From: Paramacrobiotus richtersi
Lineage: Eukaryota; Tardigrada; Eutardigrada; Parachela; Macrobiotidae
NCBI GenBank assembly: GCA_034698045.1
Contig: JAQGAU010001144.1
Location: 1-21,165, forward strand
Reading direction: 5' to 3'
Length of the DNA stretch: 21,165 bases
The notes beneath the pieces are model-generated. The model did not search any database. It saw only the letters and a program-made list of their open reading frames with translations, and was not told the origin of the DNA. The translations under genes and the position numbers were made by a program. Shown here in pieces: positions 8,599 through 18,600 of this stretch (the first letter of the stretch is position 1; each line of letters starts with the position of its first letter).

Positions 8599-9533
8599 CA
8601 TTTTTACGTGCGAGCAAGTCTGAAAATGGCTGACAGAAGACTTAAACAAGGGAATAATACAATAGTACACAAGTCACCATTAGCGTGTTACATTTAGGGG
8701 TCGAAGCAAAAGCTTCACGGACGAAACAGTAGATAATTAATGATAGGCTGTGACAAAAATGGAGAAAAAGCTGCAAAGGTCATACCTTGTTACGTTTTCG
8801 GTCATGTGTTGACGCCGCCGTCGCCGCGTACAAACGAATTTGTGGGCAATAAGTTATATGTCTATCGCAGACCACAGTCTGTGTACTAACTAGTGAAAAA
8901 CAATGCAGCAGATGCTTGCACATGGTCGATAGTTATAACGAATGCAACACAAATTATTAAAATATTCCCAGTTTGTCCGCTTTTCAGTTTATGAGAAACA
9001 ATACTTATTGCTAAAATAAATAATAAATAAATGGGTGTGTTCTCAAAGCAAGTTTATTTGGTTTGAACGGTTTGTCTGAGTTTTTATTTGAATCTGAATA
9101 CTCTGTATTGTCAGTAAAGTACTGCAAAGCTTAGTAGTGAAAGCGTATCAGAATTAAACATTTTATAATTATTATCGTACTTGCTGCAGTAAAACGTTGC
9201 ACCAGTAAAACATAGCGGTACATTAAAGTCTGCCCTTATTGTCACTATGGAACAGTTCAATGGGCGGGGTGTCGATGGCGAAGGAGGCGCATGACTGCCC
9301 ACCGTCTTGCCGATCCGACCAGGACAACGCTAATCCTATTCTGCAGGTCATACTTTTGGCCAATACGATCACTTAGCCTATTGTGAGTTACATTAATCCA
9401 GCTGATGTTGCATATCGCAATTCTCAACAACTGACAAAATGTCATGTTTCAGTTTAGTTCCCAAATCTGCGCTTTGACTTTTCAAACTTTTCGATAATCG
9501 GAGTATTTTCGGATATTCCCATTGCGCCAAATT
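8599..9533. other. 3' flank of unknown gene and upstream region of the H3 variant
   Basis: No gene is supported here. Overlapping AATAAA hexamers at 9015-9031 are the only clear signal. Minus-strand ORFs at 9111-9302 and 9257-9445 carry no recognisable domain and are treated as chance. Confidence 0.4.
9015..9031 (+). terminator. cluster of AATAAA poly(A) hexamers
   Basis: Three AATAAA hexamers start at 9015, 9022 and 9026. They lie about 420 nt after the stop of the unrecognised plus-strand gene and could end its transcript. They may equally be plain A/T-rich sequence. Confidence 0.35.
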
Positions 9534-10328
9534 ATGACTCGAACCAAGCAGATGGCTCGCAGATCGGTGGATGGCAAATCACCTCGCGTATTGTCCATCA
9601 AAGTGTCCCGTATGTCCACTCCACGGACGCATACAATGCCCAAGCCAAGCCGGTTCCGTCCGGGAACTGTCGTCCAGCGAGATATTCGCCGCTTCCAGAA
9701 GCCGAGTGCGCTGATCATCCCGAAACGGGCCTTCCAGCGTTTGCTTCGGGAAACCGCTTACAACGTCAGTCCCATTAAGGATGTGCGCTTTGGACGGACG
9801 GCTGCCCTTGTCTTACAGGTATGTAGCAGTTCCACTGTCAGCGATTTGGTCGAATAATTATTGTGTAGTAATTTTTGCATTTGGTAGTATTATTAAAAAA
9901 TCCTCGCTTTGTTTATCGCACGTCTTTATAATTATACAAATCCTTGCACGCGTTTCATAAGCTGTAGTTAATAGCTATGATAAATGGAATAAACAATTTG
10001 ATCTGTAGAAGCTGTGCAATTTTGATAGGATAACTATTATGTCTGAAACCGCAGTCTCAATACGTACGTGAAGTGTAGCTGTATATGGAACATTTAATAT
10101 ATTTTTTCTGGCGCGCTACTTATTTAATAATCCCATGTATATGGATACTGTATATGGAACTATATATGGCTGTACATAATATGGAACTTTACTGTATAGG
10201 AAGCAGCGGAAGATTACCTTGTGCGTCTCTTCAAGAGCGGCTACCTCTGCGCTATCCACGCGAAAAGGATGACCCTGTTGCGCAAAGACATGCAGCTTGC
10301 CCTTCGCATACGTGGAGAACGAATATAA
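9534..10328 (+). CDS. divergent histone H3 variant (two exons), possible centromeric or specialised H3
   Basis: Exon 1 is 9534-9818 (ATG to CAG before GTATGT); exon 2 is 10200-10328 (after TATAG, ending TAA). Phase is 0 and the product has 137 residues including Met, against 136 for H3. The tail begins [10 protein letters not shown] and keeps the H3 plan, but K9 is Arg, K18 appears deleted, K27 is Met (SRMSTP for ARKSAP) and K36 is Pro; K4, K14, K23 and K37 remain. The core has [21 protein letters not shown] and, in exon 2, [21 protein letters not shown] and RIRGER, so all histone-fold helices are present. Loop 1 between RE and LQ is two residues longer than H3, the same length as in CENP-A. 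No stop or frameshift is seen. The intron and absence of a canonical histone stem-loop suggest a replacement-type variant. Whether it is the centromeric H3 is inference. Confidence 0.88.
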
Positions 10329-10372
10329 TAACAGTCCGCTGCTTTTTGAAAACACCTTGCTTTACTGTAGTA

Positions 10373-10387
10373 CTCCCTGACAGGGAG
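10373..10387 (+). other. short hairpin 45 nt after the H3-variant stop
   Basis: CTCCCTG, A, CAGGGAG can fold as a 6-bp stem with a 3-nt loop. Its position recalls the histone 3' stem-loop, but sequence and loop differ from the animal consensus (six-bp stem, U-rich four-nt loop). Probably not a true histone processing signal. Confidence 0.35.
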
Positions 10388-10605
10388 ATGAATCAGGCAT
10401 ATTGGGTGGTTCCTTAGGATGCTAGTGCTGACAGTGTTCCCTGTACCAAGTTTTTTGTTTGTTATCGCGTTTTATTGTTGCATGTACTCGTAGTGCGCGT
10501 TACTGTATATACTCCCAAGTATCGTGTGCCGTGCAATACAATGCAAACTGTGCGTAAGCGAAATTCTGCAGACGATTGTTTTTTGCGTTATTTGATTTTT
10601 TTTTG

Positions 10606-10611
10606 ATTAAA
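10606..10611 (+). terminator. ATTAAA, candidate poly(A) signal of the H3 variant
   Basis: An ATTAAA variant hexamer lies about 280 nt after the H3-variant stop, preceded by a T-rich tract. Use by this gene is inferred from position only. Confidence 0.3.
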
Positions 10612-11415
10612 CAAACCATAAAATGTACTAAATGATCATGATTCCGTCAGTTCACGAACAAGAGTGTTGCTAATTTTGCGGCCGTTATAAAATCTACCGC
10701 TTCGTGAAACGCTGAGTATCATGGCAACACGTCGGTACCGAAAGGCGGAAATTACATGCAACTGTCGATCGTCATTAATTTCGATTAATTAACTGCTGCT
10801 CTTCACATAAACACACTAGTAACGGGGCGCTTGTAACACCGCCGATAAAAAGTCTACATGGTGTTTTCGATGCCATTGCTTAAGCCATTCACAAAGTGGC
10901 CGAATATTTACATATTTCAATTTTCGTACAATTTCGGAGTACAGTAGCCAGCCGGAGACGGGCGCAACTTAACTTATCGGATTTTCTGATTAGACTGGTA
11001 TATTTAAGCTTTGTTTATCCAGTTAAGTTTAAACGTAAATATTCTTAATTTGGATGGGGTGTCTAATTTCTTGGGAGATGAAATTCTGAAGTGCGGTACG
11101 TACATAAATATGTAGTAAAACGACATAATGTAGTTGTTGCATGCTTACAATGCTTATAATGTTTTTGTACGGTTACGGTCTAGTGCGATAACTCCATTAC
11201 CGTAACGGCATGCTAAAGTACGTAGTTAACTTCCGTTCTAAATAAACTGCTAATTTTATTCGAGATTAATTCAACAGTATTTATTACTTCATTATATATT
11301 CAACAATGTTTAACTTAACATGAAAAAAACAGGATGCTGAAAAACATAAAAATACATGTTAGGAAATTATTTGACCTACAGTACCTCCTGCGGCTAACTC
11401 ATACGAGATCTTTTC

Positions 11416-11461
11416 TGTGTATTTCAGGGGTGTGTGTATTTCAGGGTTCTATGTATTTCAG
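11416..11461 (+). repeat. three-copy 17-nt tandem repeat ending in TTTCAG
   Basis: Copies start at 11416, 11433 and 11450. Each contains TGTATTTCAG, the first two followed by GG. Each unit ends in a splice-acceptor-like TTTCAG. No coding exon follows in a recognisable frame. Confidence 0.65.
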
Positions 11462-12056
11462 CAATTTTATTAAAAATCTCCTCCTGTTTTTAAAATACTA
11501 ATAATTATATGAGCACTAAAAAGCATGATAGGGAAGATCTATGTATAATAATAATATTGTAGCGATATTGTGCCGCAACCTTGTATCGCAGCATTGTTTT
11601 TTATTTCTAATGGTATTCGTATTACGTCAATAATTATTGGTACTCCTTAACTTGTACATTTCGTGCATATTATCCAGAGCTCAAATTTAGAAGAAATAAA
11701 TTATTATAAAAGCCACAAATGTATGAAATCGACGCGTGTTGGGGCAGCACGGCGTGTAAGTACCGTCATGCGAATGTGGATAATGTGGACCAGACATGAT
11801 CATATGCATTAGCATGCCATTGTAGCAGATACCCATAACGAAAGACATTGACTGAGTTGAGTAACCCAATAAAGGAAGACATTAATCAATATTAATGGTA
11901 CCGACAAAAATCGTCTATCGCCATTCCAGGTTTCTCCCGTCTATATCGAATATCAGCTTATGGTCAGCAATATTCATGGCCATAGATAATAATACTTCAG
12001 CGCACTCGTATCAAAAGTAGCCGGTCGCTAGTTTGCATCGTCTGCATCGTTTGCCG

Positions 12057-12086
12057 GCCTGCATCGGTTAAGCAACCGATACAGGC
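12057..12086. repeat. 13-bp stem, 4-nt loop hairpin
   Basis: GCCTGCATCGGTT (12057-12069) and AACCGATACAGGC (12074-12086) pair with a single mismatch around the loop AAGC. The left arm is preceded by two further TGCATCG copies (within 12034-12050). It could be a foldback repeat remnant or an RNA structure; no flanking gene uses it in an obvious way. Confidence 0.65.
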
Positions 12087-12296
12087 AATTAAGCAAGAAT
12101 TATAATTAAGCAAGCAGACTGTAGGACAATGGTCAGTAACGTAAACAATGGAGTTAAATAATTATTTAAAATTAAGTGATTTTGGGTTGATATGATTTGA
12201 AACTGCGATGAAATAAAATATATAAAATACGTATTAATTGTAAGTATTAATTATTTTCAGTTATAAAAAGTCTTCTGCTGATGTTGTACGTTTGTG

Positions 12297-12473
12297 ATGC
12301 ATCATGCCATGCCCCTGCCAGAGAAATCTGGGGGAATAAAGTTGTCTTGCCAGTATCCGAATGCAGTGCAGCCAGTTAACGAAAGCGACCTCCTCCGGGC
12401 GGTTGTCAAAACCATCGCTAAATGCCAAATGGCCCCTTTCGACAGCTGTTTCGCAATCAACATCGTGGTGTAA
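12297..12473 (+). CDS. small unrecognised ORF or terminal exon
   Basis: From ATG 12297 to TAA 12471-12473 the frame encodes 58 residues, beginning MHHAMPLPEKSGG and ending in FDSCFAINIVV. From about 12378 on, most codons end in C or G (for example GAC CTC CTC CGG GCG), the bias of the true exons here and unlike the surrounding AT-rich DNA. A good acceptor-like TTGTCTTGCCAG ends at 12353, so it may instead be the last exon of a longer gene with upstream exons in 10329-12290. It ends 227 nt before the HEATR1 start, on the same strand. No domain is recognised. An overlapping frame starting at 12361 is a shadow of this one. Confidence 0.42.
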   Translation: MHHAMPLPEKSGGIKLSCQYPNAVQPVNESDLLRAVVKTIAKCQMAPFDSCFAINIVV

Positions 12474-12699
12474 TTTAAATTATTTAATACAGTCTACAGA
12501 TTTAAGGTTTTCGTTTTGTTTTTCACATATGATTCTGTATTGTACCACTGGGAAGTGTTGGTTTTACTTGTTCGGACGTTGTTCTGGAATGTAATACTTG
12601 TATCTGCCTGATTGTTCTTCGTCCTACACAAGCAGAAGCAGCGAACCCGCTCTGGGTTCCCGCTGAGTTCTCCCCTCTCGCACTCCCTCCCGCCCGACA
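12474..12699 (+). promoter_or_regulatory. 5' flank / probable promoter and 5' UTR of HEATR1
   Basis: The first part is AT-rich; from about 12630 it turns pyrimidine- and C-rich (CTCCCCTCTCGCACTCCCTC) up to CCCGACAATGGCC, a good start context. Pyrimidine-rich leaders are common in translation and ribosome-related genes, but the transcription start is not visible in the sequence. No clear TATA box. Confidence 0.35.
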
Positions 12700-15600
12700 A
12701 TGGCCACCAGTTTAGCCAGCCAACTCAAAGCCCTCGCCGTCCCGCAGACCTCCGCGTTCGCCCGGGGCGTCAAGAAGCGGGCGTCCCTGTTATTCGACCC
12801 TGCCGAAGCGGCCAAGTATGATTACAAGGATATTCTGCAAATCTCTCTGGAGGGTCTCCACGATCTCCAGCAACTGAATGAGGAGTTTTCCCGGTTTGAG
12901 GAGATTCTGTTCAGTCCGGTCAGCATGGAAATGGAGCGTTCTGTGCAAAACAGAGAGCTGAATGCCAAATTGGATGAGAATATCGCCGAGTTCTTGCGAT
13001 TATTGGCGCCGTACTTTCTCCATCGACCGGCGCACAAGGCGCTGGAGTGGCTGATTGTTCGGTTTCATATTCATCAGTACAACGTCGAGGCTGTCATGTT
13101 GATGGTGCTCCCGTATCATGATACGAATATTTTTGTCCGGATGGTGCAGGTTCTCGAGTTCTCGGTGAGAATTTTCAACATGTTACGTTCTTGTTTTCGT
13201 ACTACGTCGTTGCGCTGCTTTTACAGTATGAATCTGGCTTTTTTCCCAAATTTATTTTGAGTTGATCTGCAGTGTACGGAGGTTTTTTAAATTAATTGAT
13301 GGCTTTTTTGAGCTTCCCGGATTCACATTTCTAAGATTTCTTGGTTACTTTTGGGTTTTATTTCACATTGTTTTGTTCATTTACATATGTTTCCAAACAC
13401 GAGACTGAAAGATAATTAAAAGCTGATGTCTCAGTCAGTGTTTATTTGAATTTTTCTTGAATCTGATCTGAATTTTACGACATTTCTTGTACTGTTCCAC
13501 TGGTTTTCTGGATGTGTGAAAAAGAAGTGGGAGTGGAGGATTTACAGAAACGGATTTTGAGCTTTGTTCTTTGAGCTTTTGATAAACTCGGTACTTCACT
13601 CGTGGAAATGATACGAGCCCTTGTACTACGAAACTACTGTGGCTGTTTATGGAGCATCAGATAAAGACATTTCGTTGTTTTAATTAGAATAGTATATATT
13701 TTGAGTATATTTGAAAGTCGCGAATAAAATTAAAACCCGTAATTAAAATACTATAAACACCCAAATTGAAAATTCAAAAAACTAAATAAATTGATGACTA
13801 AATAAATAAAATAATAAATGGATTAAATATTTTTGAATACAAAATGACTGGTTCAGGTTGGATGTCGCTGGTGATTTTTAGTGAAAAAAAAACCGGCCTT
13901 CGTGTAAAACCACAATTATGGAAAAAAATTCAAATAGTAAACACGAAATCAGAGGATTTCATCGCGATAATAAGAAAAGTATTTTTCTGCTGAAGAGACA
14001 TAAGACGGTGCAATGAAATGAAATAGAAATCCAGTTAATGCTGTGTTTTTGCAGTATAACAAGAAATGGTCGTGGCTAGAAGGCATCCAACGAAAAGGCA
14101 TCCCACTGCAAACGCCCGACCTCCTCAAATACCTGACCAAACAGCCCTGGCTGTTAGAATTCCTCCTAGCCGAATTCTCTCGACGCTCCCACAACCAGTG
14201 GGTCGCTCCCGTCCACAACGACGTGTTCCTCAAATCCATCATCCAGATTCTTCTTGGGCTCTTGCACACGGTTTCCGTGGACAACGAGATGCTGGCGCTA
14301 TTACTGCCCCCCTTGAGCCAGTGTCTGAAATCAACGTCCCCCGAGTACCGGGCCGCGGCGTACGGGTGTCTGGGGGTGCTGGTGAAGAAAGTGCCCCTGG
14401 AGATGGATGTGGTGGGGAAGATTGTGACGGGGATTGTTCAGTGGACGGTGCAGTATGGGGATGAGTGGGGTGTGCAGGCCGTGGCGGTGTGTGCGGGGAA
14501 GATGGAGAATCTGCCCGGGGAGGTGGTGGAGGGGATGGTCAGTGACAAGTTTGTCCAGGTATGGTGGGGATTATGAAAAAACGGAGATGATGTGTTTTAT
14601 TTGAGCATTTTTCAAATTTAATATCGTGCATTCTGGTGACATTTCAGAGCGAAAATAAATCAGGTGAAGTGAATCATTTACTATTTTTTTACGTATTTAC
14701 TGATTATTATTCTGTTTGGTTTTATTTATGGACCAGTGAGTATTATTCGAATTATGTTTTTTTTTTCCTTAATTTATTGGCCAGTTTTTATTATTTTGTT
14801 ACTGATTTATTTTACTATTAGCGATTCGTGCCTTTGATTATTTTTAGTTCGGAGTGATAAAGAATTCTTTTATTTTGTTCCGCTGAGCTAGCAAATAAAG
14901 CTCTGCTTCTTGATAAGTGATTATTATGTCTTGAGGTTTCCTGTATGAATTTAAAAATTTTTTACTGAATTTGTGTTTGGAAATTCATCTTAAATAAATA
15001 AGAATACGTGGTTGACTGAATGAACCGTTTCCAGTCCAGGGTGCTGTGTGTGAATTACTGCAAACCTTGTCATGGCGAATCTTATTGCATTTCTACAGTA
15101 CAATAGACAATTGACAGTTCGAATTCAGTTTCTGATCGTTTTGTCTTAATGTACTTTGCTGCTGTTGTGATTTACTGGTGTTCATATGAACGTCGTAGTG
15201 TAACGGCTGAAATGTGCGAATCTTCTTGGAAAGTTTAACTCACACGGAAGTGATTCTTTCTGAAACTGCATTACTTTTTTTCTGATTGTTCGTTTTAATC
15301 AGCTCCTCTTGGACTCGATGAAAAAGCACCGAATGGATGATTTACTGGCTGTCATTTTTCGTACCTGCACGAAAGTCCTACTAACCAAACAGAATACCGT
15401 GGCTGATCAGATTGTCGATGTGATGAACAAGTTGCTCAGCGAAATCCCTCTGGAAGAAGCACGACAACGGGAACTCATAAATTATTTCGTGGCGGAATTG
15501 TTGCGAAGGAAGAAGGATGTCATGGAGGTGGATGTTGCCGTGGGCCGGTTTGTGTCGGTATTGCGATTGACCATGCCGTCCAGTTGGAATGCGGCGTTGA

Positions 15601-18600
15601 AAGAACGCGGACGGGATAATGGACATTTGCTGGAACGGCTGGATATGACACTGATGAACGGGATAAGCGAGGTAAATCTCCAGATCATTAGCAAATACAT
15701 CTGAACATATATTTTGTAAATGAGAAACATTATAGAGAATTATACGGTAGATGGTAATAAATAATAGGATTTGTAAGACAAGATCCACCTGAAAATAATG
15801 AAATGGCATTAGTATGACACACATGATATTGGATAAATATTTAATTTAAAATGTATGAATTATGTGGAAAGAAACGATTACGAAAAGAAGCAAAAGGAAT
15901 GGTTGTAATTGCATAGACATACGTTTATCACAAAGGGCCTAGAATGCTCAAGCGCCCGGGTTTCAGCCACTGTACTACGTTAATCAGCAGTTACCATTTC
16001 TACGACAAGCATGTCAGAATTTGGTAAAATGCTGAGGAGTGGATGGAAAATACAAACAATTATTAAATTCTGTAAAGGTTTTTAACGTTACGAATAAAAA
16101 ATAGGCTAAACTGTTATCTTCGTGCTAGGAGATAATCGGCAAAGTTCCGCGCACCACATCCATTTTTCTGGGATTAAACCATCCGAATCCGGTTATTCGA
16201 ATTGACTCCATGAAAAACTTGATGCAATCCGGCCATGGGAACACCGACTACAGTCCGGAATTCATCCGGGAAATGGTGGAGGCGCGACTAGCTGACCCGG
16301 AAGCCGATGTCGTGGCGGCATTGCTCGATGACCATGCCGTTGCATTGTTGCGTAAAGCTTATGGAGACCAGATTACGGATGTTTTGGGGAAATTGTTGTG
16401 CAGAATTTGTAAGGAACAGGACAGGAAGAAGTGGGCGGAAGTTGAGGGAATGGCACTGCGCGCTCTGGCAAGTTGTGCGGATGTGGCGGGATATTTGTCG
16501 TTCCTGCTGATGGTTTTATCGTCCAGGTGCGTAGTTTTCTATTCCGTTAAAAACAGCAAAAAAGGCAAATTTTTTTATTGCTTCACTTTTGCTTTGATTG
16601 TTTTATTTTCTGAATGGATGTTTGAAAGTTTTTTCGCTTTTTGGCGTGTTTTTTCTTCTGGAAATGTTTTGAAGTTTGACTCGTAATATCCGTACTCGTA
16701 TGGAAATAGCTGTATGGTTTAGAATTTGCTTATTAGATTTCGTCGATTAATCTGGTGCTGAATTTTTTGATAGTTCAGAAACTTCATTTCATGTATGTAG
16801 TGATAAAGAAAAACAGTTACTAGATATTTGAAAATAGTTTCTTGAAGTGTAAAGATCTAGAGTCTAGACCATTTTTTACGGCATTTCACACGATTCTTTG
16901 GAGTTGAAGGCTTGAAGCCACCGTACTACGTTACGCTGCATAATACAATGCGCAGTGCACGCTTGAACCAGTGTGCTCGCTCCGACTTTTAGTAACCATA
17001 CTTAATCGAGTTTCGTGCGGAAGGTTTTTTTGTGATGTTGTTTCAAACGCTAAGGAGGAAAAATTAATGAGTACTTGTTTTTTTGCAGAAACGATAGCAT
17101 CTTTGGTGATAATTCCTCCTTTTCCATTGATTTCCCTCAGACCAGGCGGGTGTTTTCTCCGCAAGCGCCGCTTGTGTGTCTACTGGATGCTGTCGCTGAT
17201 GATATGCTTGCCAAACACGCTGATCAGATCGGTCCCGCCATTAAGAAGTTTTCTTCGTTGTTAGCGAATAACAGCTTGGAGTTACCTGTTTGGACGACGT
17301 ATCTGACCATATCCATTTTTATCCGGGTAATAACCGAACGATCCGAGTTGTTGGCATCAAATGACGGATGTGCGTTGTTCGATATCGTCGGCACATTCCT
17401 CAGTAAAGTCTCGATCTATTCGCGGGAAAATTCCAAGGATTCCGTCGAAAGTGTCATAAAATTGTTGAAAAGAGGCCGACTTCCGAGCAGCGTGCTGACG
17501 AATTGGCTGGAGCGGTTGTTCTCTGTTAATGAGTATTTTCTGGGGGATTGCATGTCGCGGAAGGTGCTGCTGCGGGCGGCGCGGTTGGTCATGGAAGGTG
17601 TGAAGAATTTGAAGCATCGAGGAGTGTTTGAGAGGAGTGTCGTGTTGTATGTGAAGAAAATGGTCAAGGTGCTGAAGGATGTCGAAGAACTGCTACTGGC
17701 GGTCGCTGAGGCCGGGTAAGTATCAAAACGTTATTTTCTGATTTTCTGTTATACTTTTCTATTCCTTCTTGCTTCGTAGATTTAGAAGCATTATCAAACG
17801 GGTGGTTACATGTTCATAAATACAGAATCATTTTTAGTTCGTTTACTTATGTAGGTAACTGCAGTCTTTTGCTAAACCTGAAATGAAATTCTGTCGAATA
17901 TTAATTTGGTGATTATGACATTAATAGCTATGTACTGCGCTTTTTTATCCTTATTTGTTTCCAAAAAATTTGTTCGATTCAGTTAACCTTTTACTCAAGA
18001 AATGTTTGCTAATGCCGTTTTCCATGAATGCGATCCAACGTATAAGCCCTTGTGCTACGATTCGCTCGTTTCGAACAATGTTTCATCTCTCTAGCTCGGA
18101 CATCTCCCCGTCTCTGAAGCACACAGTCCTTTCTCTCTCCGCTGAATGCACCTTACTGATCCCGGTGGACACACTCCACGACGAAACGGCGGTGAATTTC
18201 TTGGCCGTTATCCTTCCATGTCTCCACAGTGAGCACGTGCCGATCCGTTGCAGTGCGCTGCAGTTGTGCCGGAATGTGGAGGCCCGTCACAAGATGGCCT
18301 CGCCGGAAGTGAAGGATCTGCTGCATGCACTGGTTGTCAATGGGGATCGGATGGAGATGGACGGGTTTGTGGTGGTGCAGGTGCTGGCCGACACGGTGGC
18401 GGCCGCCGGGTCGGAGAGGACCCGTGAGTTCTGGCTGGATCGGCTGCTGATGCGACCGCTGGATAGCGGGAGGTTGGAACGGGTGGTGCAGTTGGAAATG
18501 CTCAGGACGCTGCGACTTGTACAGGTACGTCAACGACACAGACTTGAGATGGATTTTATTCCTTTCTGTAATTAGTAATACGCACATTGCTGATTCGGAG

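Larger units (their letters stand above)
10329..12296. other. AT-rich intergenic region
   Basis: About 2 kb without a supported gene. It carries the 17-nt tandem repeat at 11416-11461 and the hairpin at 12057-12086, listed separately. A short exon-like stretch before a GTAAGT at 11757 was considered but has no phase partner. Confidence 0.45.

Noticed and set aside
9257-9445. 62-residue minus-strand ORF near a GC-rich patch
   Set aside because: No recognisable domain or splice partners; basic composition looks like a chance frame.
11700-11757. Exon-like stretch ending at GTAAGT
   Set aside because: No matching upstream acceptor with a polypyrimidine tract and no phase-compatible partner exon.
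12361-12594. 77-residue plus-strand ORF
   Set aside because: Shadow in another frame of the better-biased ORF at 12297-12473 and then AT-rich flank.
14066-14464. 132-residue ORF inside HEATR1 exon 2
   Set aside because: Off-frame shadow; the real frame carries the U3snoRNP10-type motif and consistent splice phases.
15901-15990. Possible tRNA gene on the minus strand around the A-box-like motif
   Set aside because: No B-box at the expected distance and no cloverleaf; kept only as a motif copy.
17955-18094. Plus-strand frame upstream of HEATR1 exon 6, starting at a good CAG acceptor (17981-17982)
   Set aside because: Joining it to exon 5 (donor 17716) breaks the frame; the acceptor TTTCATCTCTCTAG at 18094 keeps phase, so this stretch is intron.
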